Below, piece by piece: positions 15,196 to 24,343 of a DNA stretch of 38,617 bases (position 1 is its first letter; each line of letters starts with the position of its first letter). Origin of the DNA: Sphingobacteriales bacterium (GTDB taxonomy: Bacteria; Bacteroidota; Bacteroidia; Chitinophagales; JADJOU01); the NCBI GenBank assembly GCA_021297855.1, contig JAJTHM010000008.1:1-38617 (forward strand). Reading direction: 5' to 3'. The notes below the pieces were generated by a model. That model made no database searches. It saw only the letters and a list, made by a program, of their open reading frames with translations, and had not been told where the DNA came from. A program made the translations under genes and the position numbers.

Positions 15196-16098
15196 ATGGA
15201 GTATCACAAAAGTGTTCTTTTAAATGAATCTGTCGAGGCACTTAATTTAAAGTCCGATGGTGTCTATGTCGATATGACTTATGGCGGCGGCGGTCACTCC
15301 AAACTTATTCTGAGTAGTTTGGGACCAAAGGGCAGGCTTTATGCTTTTGATCAGGACGAAAGTGCATTTCAAAATAAACTAGAGGATGAACGTTTGATTT
15401 TAATTCATCAAAATTTTGAACACGCATTTGATTATTTGACTGCCATAGGAGTGGAAGAAGTGGATGGAGTCTTGGCTGATCTAGGGGTTTCATCGTTTCA
15501 GTTAAATGATGATGCCAGTGGTTTTAGCTACAGACCAAATATAGATCTTGATATGCGAATGGATAAATCTATGACCACTTCGGCTAAGGATATTTTGAAT
15601 AGTTATTCAGAAGAAGCCCTTCAAACTATTTTTCAACGATACGGGGAAGTGAGAAATGCGAAAACATTAGCTCAGCGTATCGTAGAAGTCAGACAAGGGA
15701 AGAAGTTTCACTACAGTGACGATTTGAATGATGTCCTGCGAGGAATACAATTTGGAATATTTGAAACCTATGCTGCACCTATTTATCAAGCACTGCGCAT
15801 GGAAGTCAATCAAGAATTGCAAGTGTTGGAAAGAATGCTCACGACAATTGTAGAACTTATCAAAGTGGGCGGGAGACTATCGGTGATAACGTTTCATTCA
15901 TTGGAAGATAGAACGGTTAAGAATTTTATGAAGTATGGTGAATTTAATGATGAACCTACGACAGATATTTTTGGAAAGAGAAAATCATGGAACTGGAAGT
16001 TATTGAATAAAAAGCCGATAGGACCATCAGAGGAAGAAATCAAAAAGAACTCGCGAAGCAGAAGTGCCAAGTTAAGGGTGATGGAGAGAGTGGGATGA
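15196..16098 (+). CDS. rsmH: 16S rRNA m4C1402 methyltransferase
   Basis: A 300-residue protein (MraW/RsmH) that methylates N4 of a cytosine in the ribosomal P site. It starts YHKSVLLNESVEAL, has the SAM motif VDMTYGGGGHSKLIL (25-39), LADLGVSSFQLND (93-105), and the C-terminal VITFHSLEDRTVKNFMK and RSAKLRVMERV. Length is standard. It sits second in the cluster as usual and is cotranscribed with mraZ (4-bp gap). A 165-bp repeat-bearing gap follows. Confidence 0.97.
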   Translation: MEYHKSVLLNESVEALNLKSDGVYVDMTYGGGGHSKLILSSLGPKGRLYAFDQDESAFQNKLEDERLILIHQNFEHAFDYLTAIGVEEVDGVLADLGVSSFQLNDDASGFSYRPNIDLDMRMDKSMTTSAKDILNSYSEEALQTIFQRYGEVRNAKTLAQRIVEVRQGKKFHYSDDLNDVLRGIQFGIFETYAAPIYQALRMEVNQELQVLERMLTTIVELIKVGGRLSVITFHSLEDRTVKNFMKYGEFNDEPTTDIFGKRKSWNWKLLNKKPIGPSEEEIKKNSRSRSAKLRVMERVG

Positions 16099-16129
16099 TA
16101 ATGTGAGGATGTGATGATGTGATGATTGA

Positions 16130-16244
16130 ATTTGAAAATTAGTCAATTTGTCCCGATAGCTATCGGGATTGATAATGTGATGATAGGTCGATGCGAAGGT
16201 ATAAGAATGAAGCATCCAAGCTTTGCGTCTCTGCGGTAATAAAA
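16130..16244 (+). repeat. Composite intergenic repeat, copy in the rsmH-ftsL gap
   Basis: Preceded by GATGTGATGATGTGATGAT tracts, it has ATTTGAAAAT, CAATTTGT, the palindrome TCCCGATAGCTATCGGGA (16151-16168), GATTGATAATG, and CTTTGCGTCTCTGCGGTAAT (16221-16240). The same order of parts is found at 24199-24307, though with substitutions and length differences. Confidence 0.65.
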
Positions 16245-16263
16245 ATTATTAATTCGTGCATTC

Positions 16264-16602
16264 ATGGCAAACACTGAGAAAAATTTAAATTTAGAAGAAC
16301 TAGTTCAAAAGGTATTTGAAAAAATATCAAAGAATATTCAATTCCTATTTTTCTGCTTTCTGCTCTGTATGATTTATATATGGAATAGTCATATGGCACA
16401 AAATTTAGTTAGAGATATTAATAAAAAAGCAAAGGAGTTGAAGGAGTTGAGATGGGATTATCTGACGATAAAGTCAGATTTGATGTATGAGAGTAAATTG
16501 ACAGAGGTATTGCCTAGAGCTCAGGCACTGGGTTTGGAAGAGTTGAATATGCCGCCATATAAGTTGACTGTAAAAAAGAAAGAATATCAACGACAAGATT
16601 AA
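16264..16602 (+). CDS. FtsL-like divisome protein
   Basis: A 112-residue bitopic protein with a cytoplasmic N-terminus of about 25 residues, one membrane helix (IQFLFFCFLLCMIYIW, about 26-41) and a periplasmic coiled-coil (NKKAKELKELRWDYLTIKSD) before a short tail. The position between rsmH and ftsI, the size and the helix-plus-coil layout identify the FtsL slot of Bacteroidota clusters; sequence identity to classical FtsL is low in this phylum. It should complex with FtsQ and FtsI in septal synthesis. The stop codon (16600-16602) touches the apparent start of ftsI. Confidence 0.8.
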   Translation: MANTEKNLNLEELVQKVFEKISKNIQFLFFCFLLCMIYIWNSHMAQNLVRDINKKAKELKELRWDYLTIKSDLMYESKLTEVLPRAQALGLEELNMPPYKLTVKKKEYQRQD

Positions 16603-18679
16603 TTTAATAGGTCGAGCCTATTTCGTATTTGCTGTACTCTTCATTCTAGGGTGTGTCTTTATATACAAGATAGTAGATCTTCAGACTGCACATGACGGAT
16701 ACTGGAGAAAGCTCGGTGATGATTTAACCTTATTTCAAGTAAAGATAGAGGCTGAACGTGGAAATATTTTTACGGAAGACTCGCGTATTTTAGCCACTAC
16801 TATACCAACGTTTGAGCTTCGAATGGATACCAAAGCAGATGGATTAACCGATACATTATGGAGAAAACATATCGATAGTCTTGCTCTATTATTATCGTAT
16901 AATTTGCCAGAGAAGTCTCCTCAAGCATGGAGGTCATACCTAGTCGATGCACGTGAAAACAAAGCAAGACACCTCCTTCTAGCAAAAAATATCCAGTTTC
17001 AGGATTTCAAAAAAATTCGGGAAATTCCTCTTTTCAAATTGGGGAAGAATAAGTCTGGATTTATAACGATTCAGAGCAATACACGCAAGCTACCTTTTGG
17101 GGAGCTAGCTAAGCGCTCCATAGGCTATGTGTCTTCGAATGGCAAAACGCTTATAGGAATTGAAGGTATGCTCAATGAAGAATTGTCTGGTGAAAACAGA
17201 GAAGTGTTGATGCAGAAAGTAGCAGGTGGGGTTTATATGCCTGTGAATGATAATAGTGAATTTGGTTCTAAGCCCGGATTGGATGTCTATACAACCATCG
17301 ATGTTAATTTGCAGGATATTACGGAATCTTCCTTGTACAGATCCGTTTCGTATTATAAGGCAGAACACGGAAGTGCTATTTTGATGAATGTGAAAACAGG
17401 AGAAATAAAAGCGATAGCAAATATTGGCAAGACCAAAGATGGACAATACAAAGAGATTAAAAATTATGCTATCAATGAATTGAATGAACCTGGATCGGTA
17501 ATGAAGTTGGCTTCTGTAATGGCCTTATTAGATGAAGGCTACTGCGATGAAAATACACTAATTGATTTAGAAAATGGCGAATGTAAATACTATGATTTGA
17601 CCTTGAAGGATGACCATAAAGTTTCAGGGCAAGTGACTTTAGCCAAGGCTTTGGAGTTATCATCCAATGTTGGAATTTCCAAACCTGTATACAAACATTT
17701 CCATAAGAATAAAGATGAATTTTATGAAAAGTTGGAACAATTTCATTTGACAAAATCATATGGTCTAGGAATAAAGGGTGAATCAGAGCCTGATTTAAAA
17801 CCTGTCAAGGAATGGTCAGGAGTGACGCTCCCATGGTTGTCTATAGGTTATGAAATTAGAATGACGCCGCTTCAAGTACTCGGACTATATGCTGCTGTAG
17901 CAAATAACGGCAAGTTGATGCAGCCCTATATTGTCAAAGAGATCAGAGACAATGATAAGATTGTTGAAAAATTTGAACCTGTGGTTTTAAACAAGCAAAT
18001 TGCAAAACCATCTACTATAGCGGCTGTTCGAAAGATGCTAGAAGGAGTTGTAGATTCAGGTACTGCCAGTAATATTCGAAATCAGTATTATAAAATCGCG
18101 GGTAAAACAGGAACAAATTTATTGGCAGAAGGAAGTCGGGGATTTAAAGATAAAAAGTATCAAGCGAGTTTTGTTGGCTATTTCCCAGCTCAAAATCCAG
18201 TTTATGCATGCATCGTAGTCGTTAATAAACCCGATGTCAATATTGGATACTATGGCAGCGGGGTAGCGGCTCCTGTTTTCAAAGACATCGCAGATAGATT
18301 ATACTCGACCGATGAGGCGATTCACCCAGCATTGGCTATTAAAAAAGATAATTTATTCCTCAGCACATTCAAAGGTTTAAAATCGGAAGTCGATAGAATC
18401 GCAGATTATTTTGATTGGGATATTTTATCCAATGATATCAATTCTGATATGGTGACGGCCATATCATCCAAGAATAAAATAGTAGTCAAACCGAATTATT
18501 ATTCTTCAAAATCGGTCATGCCCAATGTAGTTCAACTCAATGTGCGAGATGCGGTATATCTACTAGAGTCTATGGGTTTGAGAGTAAAAGTAGAAGGCAA
18601 AGGTAAAGTGAAAAATCAATCTATCCTACCTGGCGAGCGGATATGGAAGGGAGTTGAAGTAAAAATTTCTTTAGGATAA
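16598..18679 (+). CDS. ftsI: Penicillin-binding protein 3, septal transpeptidase FtsI
   Basis: This D,D-transpeptidase cross-links septal peptidoglycan. The open frame begins after a TAA at 16571-16573. It covers a membrane anchor (YFVFAVLFILGCVFIYKIV), then ERGNIF and ATTIPTFELRMD of the dimerisation domain. Counting from ATT 16598 (693 residues), the catalytic SVMK starts at Ser300, SSN is at 355-357, KTGT at 503-506, and a PASTA domain covers the last 60. There is no ATG, GTG, TTG or CTG between the stop and ATG 16823, which lies after the anchor; translation from 16823 would lose it. The proposed start is ATT at 16598, overlapping the ftsL stop by one base; ATA 16607 and ATC 16586 are alternatives. 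Confidence 0.9.
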   Translation: MNLIGRAYFVFAVLFILGCVFIYKIVDLQTAHDGYWRKLGDDLTLFQVKIEAERGNIFTEDSRILATTIPTFELRMDTKADGLTDTLWRKHIDSLALLLSYNLPEKSPQAWRSYLVDARENKARHLLLAKNIQFQDFKKIREIPLFKLGKNKSGFITIQSNTRKLPFGELAKRSIGYVSSNGKTLIGIEGMLNEELSGENREVLMQKVAGGVYMPVNDNSEFGSKPGLDVYTTIDVNLQDITESSLYRSVSYYKAEHGSAILMNVKTGEIKAIANIGKTKDGQYKEIKNYAINELNEPGSVMKLASVMALLDEGYCDENTLIDLENGECKYYDLTLKDDHKVSGQVTLAKALELSSNVGISKPVYKHFHKNKDEFYEKLEQFHLTKSYGLGIKGESEPDLKPVKEWSGVTLPWLSIGYEIRMTPLQVLGLYAAVANNGKLMQPYIVKEIRDNDKIVEKFEPVVLNKQIAKPSTIAAVRKMLEGVVDSGTASNIRNQYYKIAGKTGTNLLAEGSRGFKDKKYQASFVGYFPAQNPVYACIVVVNKPDVNIGYYGSGVAAPVFKDIADRLYSTDEAIHPALAIKKDNLFLSTFKGLKSEVDRIADYFDWDILSNDINSDMVTAISSKNKIVVKPNYYSSKSVMPNVVQLNVRDAVYLLESMGLRVKVEGKGKVKNQSILPGERIWKGVEVKISLG

Positions 18680-18691
18680 ATTGTTATAAAA

Positions 18692-20161
18692 GTGAAGAGG
18701 TTAAGTGAATTATTAAATGGAATAGAAATAGCCAAAAGTATTAACACTCTTGCTGATAGCGAGGTGGTGGCTATTGCATTCGATTCGCGAAAGGTGGAGC
18801 CAAATTCGCTATTCGTAGCTACAAAAGGTACACAGGTAGATGGTCATGCGTATATAGCCAAGGCTATAGAAAAAGGAGCTACCGCCATCCTTTGTGAAGT
18901 TTTACCAGAGGAGATAAACAGCAGTATTGCTTATATCATGGTTGTGAATAGTCAGTTTGCACTAGGTATACTGGCCGCTAATTATTACGACAATCCATCG
19001 GAAAATCTGAAGGTCGTTGGTGTAACCGGTACAAATGGTAAAACATCTACCACGACTATGCTGTTTGATTTATTTACACTACTAGGATATAAAGTAGGCC
19101 TACTATCTACGATTCAAATTCGAGTCGGTGCTGAAATTATTTCAGCTACTCATACTACCCCTGATGCTATTTCCATTCAGAAGTCTATGCAATATATGGT
19201 AGAAAAGGGCTGTGAATATTGTTTTATGGAAGTGAGTAGCCATGCCATAGATCAAGATCGCATAGCAGGGATTCATTTTCAAGGAGGTGTCTTTACAAAC
19301 ATAACACATGACCATTTAGATTACCACCTCACTTTTCAAAATTATATTCGAGCTAAGAAGAAATTTTTTGATGGCTTATCGAAAGAAGCTTTCGCAATAA
19401 GTAATATTGATGATAAGAACGGAAAAGTTATGCTTCAAAACACAATAGCGATGAAGAAAACGATGGCGATGCATAGTCTAGCTGATTATATGGTTAAGAT
19501 TTTGGAGTCGAGCATGGAATCGATGCTGGTGAAAATGGATGGGAAGGAAATTAACTTAAATGTCATGGGTGAGTTTAATGCCTATAATGCTTTGTCATGC
19601 TATGCAGTGGCGATTGAGTTAGGTATGAAAAAAGAAGAGGTATTGATCCAATTAACTAAACTTAAACCTGTAGAAGGCAGAATAGACATTGTGCAAACTC
19701 CAAATACCAAAGTGAAAGGAATAGTAGATTATGCCCACACTCCTGATGCGGTTGAAAAATTATTAGTGGAAATTGGTAAAATTAACAAACATGGAAAACT
19801 GATTACGGTCATAGGTTGTGGAGGAAATAGAGACAAGGAAAAGCGACCTGTTATGGCCAAATTGGCCTCGCAATACAGCGATAGGGTTATACTAACTTCT
19901 GACAATCCGCGAAATGAGAATCCAAAAGATATTATCGATGATATGAAGTTGGGATTAGATGAAAGTGGAAATAAAAAGACCATAATCGTCATAGATAGAG
20001 CAGAAGCTATAAAAACTGCTTGTTTATTAGCTGCAGGGGAAGATGTGATAGCCCTGGTAGGAAAGGGACATGAGAAGTATCAAGAAATTAATGGCGAAAA
20101 ATTGCCATTCGATGATAAAATCTGTTTGAAAGAAAATATGGAGTTAATCATTAATGAATAA
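18692..20161 (+). CDS. murE: UDP-MurNAc-L-Ala-D-Glu:meso-DAP ligase
   Basis: A 489-residue Mur ligase that adds the third residue of the stem peptide. The N-terminal domain binds UDP, the central domain has the P-loop VTGTNGKTSTTT (110-121), and the C-terminal domain has DNPR at 404-407, the signature for meso-diaminopimelate selection rather than lysine. KGHEKYQ near the end is also typical. GTG start; 12 bp after the ftsI stop. Part of the continuous lipid II pathway murE-mraY-murD-murG-murC. Confidence 0.97.
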   Translation: MKRLSELLNGIEIAKSINTLADSEVVAIAFDSRKVEPNSLFVATKGTQVDGHAYIAKAIEKGATAILCEVLPEEINSSIAYIMVVNSQFALGILAANYYDNPSENLKVVGVTGTNGKTSTTTMLFDLFTLLGYKVGLLSTIQIRVGAEIISATHTTPDAISIQKSMQYMVEKGCEYCFMEVSSHAIDQDRIAGIHFQGGVFTNITHDHLDYHLTFQNYIRAKKKFFDGLSKEAFAISNIDDKNGKVMLQNTIAMKKTMAMHSLADYMVKILESSMESMLVKMDGKEINLNVMGEFNAYNALSCYAVAIELGMKKEEVLIQLTKLKPVEGRIDIVQTPNTKVKGIVDYAHTPDAVEKLLVEIGKINKHGKLITVIGCGGNRDKEKRPVMAKLASQYSDRVILTSDNPRNENPKDIIDDMKLGLDESGNKKTIIVIDRAEAIKTACLLAAGEDVIALVGKGHEKYQEINGEKLPFDDKICLKENMELIINE

Positions 20162-20173
20162 AATAGAATAAAT

Positions 20174-21469
20174 ATGCTATATCATCTATTTACATATTTA
20201 AATGAGCATTGGAAGATTCCAGGTGCTGCATTATTTCAATATCTCTCTTTCCGCGCTTCTATGGCTGTGCTATTGAGTATCATACTTATGATATTTAACG
20301 GACAGCGATTTATTGATTATCTAAGAAGAAAACAAATAGGCGAGACCGTGCGTGATCTCGGATTAGAAGGTCAGATAGAGAAAAAAGGCACACCTACTAT
20401 GGGTGGTATTTTAATCTTAGGCTCAATAGTAATCCCTACACTTTTATTTGCTAATTTAACCAATGTGTATATATGGATGCTATTGGTGGTTTCGATTTGG
20501 TTGGGGGTGATCGGGTTTATCGATGACTATATTAAGGTTTTCAAGAAGAATAAAGAAGGACTATCGGGTAGATTTAAAATCGTAGGTCAAATTGGCGTAG
20601 GAATTTTCGTATCTCTTATGATGTATTTTCATCCAGATATCAAAGTGCGTGATTTAAATAAAGTGTATGTCTATACCCTAAGTGATGGGAGAATCCACGA
20701 TCAATACAATCCTATAAATGTAGAAGTAGCCGATTCTGTCATTAAAGGAAAAGGTGAAGAGCGAAATGGACTCTGGTATTCGCATGATAGCAAAACGCTA
20801 TTGACAAATGTTCCATTCGTAAAGGGAAATAATTTTAGTTATGACGGAATTTTTGAGTGGATGGGTTTCCACCCGCTTTATTATTTCATCCCATTTTCTA
20901 TCATTTTAATATTCATTATTACAGCGGTGTCCAATGGAGCAAATATTACAGACGGGATAGATGGTTTGTGCACTGGTGTCTCGGCTATAAGTGGTGTTGC
21001 TTTGGTTGTATTGACTTATCTCACAGGTAATATTATTTTCTCTGACTATCTCAATATACTCTATATCCCTAATGTAGGTGAGCTCGTTATTTTTGTCTCC
21101 GCTTTTGTTGCAGCTTGTATTGGTTTTCTTTGGTGGAATTCCTATCCAGCCCAAATATTTATGGGAGATACAGGAAGTTTAGCATTAGGGGGTATCATCG
21201 CTACTATCTGTATTATTATTCGAAAAGAATTAATTATCCCAATTCTATGTGGTGTTTTTCTTGTTGAGAATTTATCTGTGATGCTGCAAGTAGCCTATTT
21301 TAAATATACAAGAAGAAAGTATGGAGAAGGGCGAAGAATATTCTTGATGTCGCCACTTCATCATCACTATCAAAAGATGGGAATTCATGAAGCTAAGATA
21401 GTTGCACGATTTTGGATTGTCGGAATATTGCTGGCTATACTAGCTATTGTTTTTCTTAAGGTGAGATAG
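20174..21469 (+). CDS. mraY: Phospho-MurNAc-pentapeptide transferase
   Basis: A 431-residue integral membrane enzyme that links phospho-MurNAc-pentapeptide to undecaprenyl phosphate, making lipid I. About ten membrane helices. Signatures include KKGTPTMGGILILG, FIDDYIKVFKKNKEGLSGRFK, NGANITDGIDGL and the HHHYQK end loop. It is about 70 residues longer than E. coli MraY because of a periplasmic or loop insert at about 154-235 (HPDIKVRDLNKVYVYTLSDG onward), which I recall as normal for Bacteroidota. 12 bp after murE. Confidence 0.97.
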   Translation: MLYHLFTYLNEHWKIPGAALFQYLSFRASMAVLLSIILMIFNGQRFIDYLRRKQIGETVRDLGLEGQIEKKGTPTMGGILILGSIVIPTLLFANLTNVYIWMLLVVSIWLGVIGFIDDYIKVFKKNKEGLSGRFKIVGQIGVGIFVSLMMYFHPDIKVRDLNKVYVYTLSDGRIHDQYNPINVEVADSVIKGKGEERNGLWYSHDSKTLLTNVPFVKGNNFSYDGIFEWMGFHPLYYFIPFSIILIFIITAVSNGANITDGIDGLCTGVSAISGVALVVLTYLTGNIIFSDYLNILYIPNVGELVIFVSAFVAACIGFLWWNSYPAQIFMGDTGSLALGGIIATICIIIRKELIIPILCGVFLVENLSVMLQVAYFKYTRRKYGEGRRIFLMSPLHHHYQKMGIHEAKIVARFWIVGILLAILAIVFLKVR

Positions 21470-21529
21470 AGCTAGAATGTAGAATTAAGAATAATAGAAT
21501 AAGGATTTGAATATACAAATTAGGTAGAA

Positions 21530-22873
21530 TTGAATAAAAGAATTGTCATATTAGGTGCGGGAGAAAGTGGTGTAGGAACTGCTGTTCTAGCTTTACAGAA
21601 AGGCTACGAAGTCTTTGTGTCTGATTTTGGCACTATCGCTGAGAAATATGAAGCGATGCTATTAGAATATAAAATTCCTTATGAGCAGAAGCAACATAGT
21701 GAGGAAAAAATATTGGAAGCGGATATGGTGATGAAGAGCCCTGGGATATCTGAAAAGGTCGGAATAGTCAAGAAAATTAGAGCAAAAGGAATCAAGATAA
21801 TCTCAGAAATTGAGTTTGCCTATCCTTATTGTGACGGAAAAATTATTGGAATAACAGGTAGTAATGGTAAGACAACTACGACAAATTTAGTATATCATAT
21901 CTTCAAAACTGCAGGATTCAATGTGGGCATGGCAGGTAATGTAGGAATAAGCTTTGCCTATATGGTCGCCAAAGAGCCAAAAGATTTATATGTAATTGAA
22001 ATCAGTAGTTTTCAGTTAGATGATATCGATCGGTTTAAATGTGACATAGCTATTCTTCTTAATATCACCCCAGATCATTTGGATCGATATAATTATGAAA
22101 TGAAAAATTATGTCGCTTCAAAATTTAATATAACGAAAAATCAGACGGGAGCAGATGCTTTTATCTACTGTTTAGATGACGAAGAAACCATCAATTTCTT
22201 AAAACTTAATCCTTCAAAAATTTCAGCCAAAAGATTTCCATTTACAATCCAAAAGGAGTTAGAGGAAGGAGCATTCATAAAAGAAAATAAATTATTTATA
22301 AACATTTTACAAACTACATTCAGTATGCTAACAAATGAAATCACTATCAAAGGAAAGCACAATCAGTATAATTCTTTAGCTGCTGGCTTAGCAGCAAGAC
22401 ATGAAGAAATTCGCGATGAAATTTTACGCGAGGCTTTTAGTACTTTCAAATCTATTCCGCATCGATTAGAGTCGGTATTGACTATTAATGGAGTGGAATA
22501 CATCAATGACAGCAAAGCCACCAATGTCAATTCTGCTTGGTATGCTTTGGAGAGTATGGAGAAAGACGTGATCTGGATAGCAGGAGGAGTAGACAAGGGC
22601 AATGATTATACATCGTTAATACCTCTAATAAAAAAGCGCGTAAAAGCACTTGTTTGTTTGGGAGATGATAATTTAAAATTGCAATCTACATTTAGCGGAA
22701 TTGTCGATGTAATCATCAGCACTAATAATATGAAAGATGCTGTACGATCTGCTTCTCAGCTAGCTGAGAAGGGAGAAGCTGTTCTACTTTCTCCTTGCTG
22801 TGCCAGTTTCGATTTATTTCAAAACTATGAGGATAGAGGCGATCAGTTTAAAGAATGTATAAAAAATCTTTGA
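21530..22873 (+). CDS. murD: UDP-MurNAc-L-alanine:D-glutamate ligase
   Basis: A 447-residue Mur ligase that adds D-glutamate. It begins RIVILGAGESGVGTAVLA, has the P-loop GITGSNGKTTTTN at about 107-119, EISSFQLDDI and NITPDHLDRY, and ends with LSPCCASFDLFQNYEDRGDQ, the murD signature. TTG is the only suitable start at the N-terminus, 60 bp after mraY. Normal length. Confidence 0.97.
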   Translation: MNKRIVILGAGESGVGTAVLALQKGYEVFVSDFGTIAEKYEAMLLEYKIPYEQKQHSEEKILEADMVMKSPGISEKVGIVKKIRAKGIKIISEIEFAYPYCDGKIIGITGSNGKTTTTNLVYHIFKTAGFNVGMAGNVGISFAYMVAKEPKDLYVIEISSFQLDDIDRFKCDIAILLNITPDHLDRYNYEMKNYVASKFNITKNQTGADAFIYCLDDEETINFLKLNPSKISAKRFPFTIQKELEEGAFIKENKLFINILQTTFSMLTNEITIKGKHNQYNSLAAGLAARHEEIRDEILREAFSTFKSIPHRLESVLTINGVEYINDSKATNVNSAWYALESMEKDVIWIAGGVDKGNDYTSLIPLIKKRVKALVCLGDDNLKLQSTFSGIVDVIISTNNMKDAVRSASQLAEKGEAVLLSPCCASFDLFQNYEDRGDQFKECIKNL

Positions 22874-22914
22874 TAAATTGAAATTAAAAATAGACTAAAG
22901 TTAAATTGTAAAGG

Positions 22915-24132
22915 ATGAGTACCATACGTCAATTTGCTAAAACATTTCAAGGCGATAAATCCATATGGATTATTGTTACCTTGCTGACTCTGTTCAGCAT
23001 TATGACAGTTTACAGCAGTACTTCTTTATTGGCCGTCAAGGATAATAAAGATATTCATGTCTATTTATTCAAGCATATTGCGCTGATTCTTGCAGCATAT
23101 GGATTTATGTGGTTTATGCACCAAATATCTTATCAATATTATTCTGGCTTATATAAAATACTACTCCCCCTTGGCATTGCTGCTCTGCTCTATGCATCGT
23201 TTATGGGGGTAAAAGTAAATGATGCTGGACGTTGGATTCGGATTCCATTCATCAATCAGACTTTTCAAGCATCCGACTTAGCTAGATTAGCTTTAATCTT
23301 ATTTCTTGCGAGACACCTCAGCAAGAATCAAGAAGTGATTAGTGATTTTAAAAAAGGTTTTTTACCAGCTATTGGAGTTACACTCGGGGTTAGTTTTCTC
23401 GTTTTTATTGATAACATTTCTACATCGATTATGATTATGGTTACCGCATTAATTATGATGTTTTTGGGGAGAGTTCGATATTTACATTTCTTTGGCACCA
23501 TCTTTATTGGTTTGATTTGTTTAGCCTTAGGTATTCTATTTGTTCTAAAAGCGCCAGATGAATTTTTGATAAAACGGTTGGCTACGGCTAAGTCTCGATT
23601 AACCTCTTTTGCAGAAGCGAAAAAATCACATAAAGATGTTTCGTATCAAGTAAAGCAAGCCAATATAGCCATAGCGCGTGGAGGGTGGATACCCAAAGGG
23701 CCAGGGAATAGTTCTCAAAAAAACTTTTTGCCAAATGCATTTTCGGATTATGTTTTTGCTATTGTGGTAGAGGAGTGGAGTATTTTAGGCGGCATATTTT
23801 TGATTTTTCTCTATTTAGCCTTGATGTTTCGAGTGATTGTTTTGGTCATGAAAAGTCCATATACCTTTGGAGCTTTGCTTGCTTTAGGTTTAGGTCTAAG
23901 TATTGTAATACAAGCTTTTTTTAATATTGGCGTCACCATTGGAGTCCTACCTGCTACAGGGGTTACCTTGCCATTGGTTAGCATGGGAGGGAGTAGTATC
24001 ATTTTTATAGCCATGGCATTTGGCATTATACTCAGCGTTAGCCGGAGTGTTCAGGAGGATGAGCTAGGGAAAAGCCCTACGAAAGAAAATTATATGGATG
24101 AAGTCGAAATGAATTTAAGTGGGGTGGTTTGA
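22915..24132 (+). CDS. ftsW: FtsW peptidoglycan polymerase
   Basis: A 405-residue SEDS-family membrane protein with about ten helices. It polymerises glycan strands from lipid II at the septum with FtsI. Family traits include VNDAGRWIRIPFINQTFQ, ARGGWIPKGPGNSSQKNFLP with DYVFAIVVEEWSILGG, and TGVTLPLVSMGGSS near the end. A cytoplasmic tail of about 30 residues follows. The stop is followed by a repeat-bearing gap of about 200 bp before murG. Confidence 0.96.
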   Translation: MSTIRQFAKTFQGDKSIWIIVTLLTLFSIMTVYSSTSLLAVKDNKDIHVYLFKHIALILAAYGFMWFMHQISYQYYSGLYKILLPLGIAALLYASFMGVKVNDAGRWIRIPFINQTFQASDLARLALILFLARHLSKNQEVISDFKKGFLPAIGVTLGVSFLVFIDNISTSIMIMVTALIMMFLGRVRYLHFFGTIFIGLICLALGILFVLKAPDEFLIKRLATAKSRLTSFAEAKKSHKDVSYQVKQANIAIARGGWIPKGPGNSSQKNFLPNAFSDYVFAIVVEEWSILGGIFLIFLYLALMFRVIVLVMKSPYTFGALLALGLGLSIVIQAFFNIGVTIGVLPATGVTLPLVSMGGSSIIFIAMAFGIILSVSRSVQEDELGKSPTKENYMDEVEMNLSGVV

Positions 24133-24198
24133 TTCCATGATATGATAATGTGATGATAAGGCGATATGATGATGAGTCGATTTGATAATGTGATCGTG

Positions 24199-24307
24199 AT
24201 TTGAAAATGGAACAATTTGTTCCGATAGTTATCGGGATTGAAAGTGAGATTATTGAAAGAATGCAAAAATGAGTTGAGGTAATTTAAACTTTGTGTCTTT
24301 GTGGCAG
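24199..24307 (+). repeat. Composite intergenic repeat, copy in the ftsW-murG gap
   Basis: Second copy of the repeat at 16130-16244: ATTTGAAAATGGAACAATTTG, then TCCGATAGTTATCGGGATTGA, then after a longer spacer CTTTGTGTCTTTGTGGCAG. Preceded by ATGATATGATAATGTGATGA tracts (24137-24190). Confidence 0.65.
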
Positions 24308-24343
24308 AAAAAATAAAACTATTTCGTGAATTCGAGGTATAAA

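Noticed and set aside
16823-18679. ftsI starting at ATG 16823 as a soluble, anchorless enzyme
   Set aside because: The conserved anchor and ERGNIF segment are encoded in the same frame just upstream without a stop, so the longer protein is far more likely.
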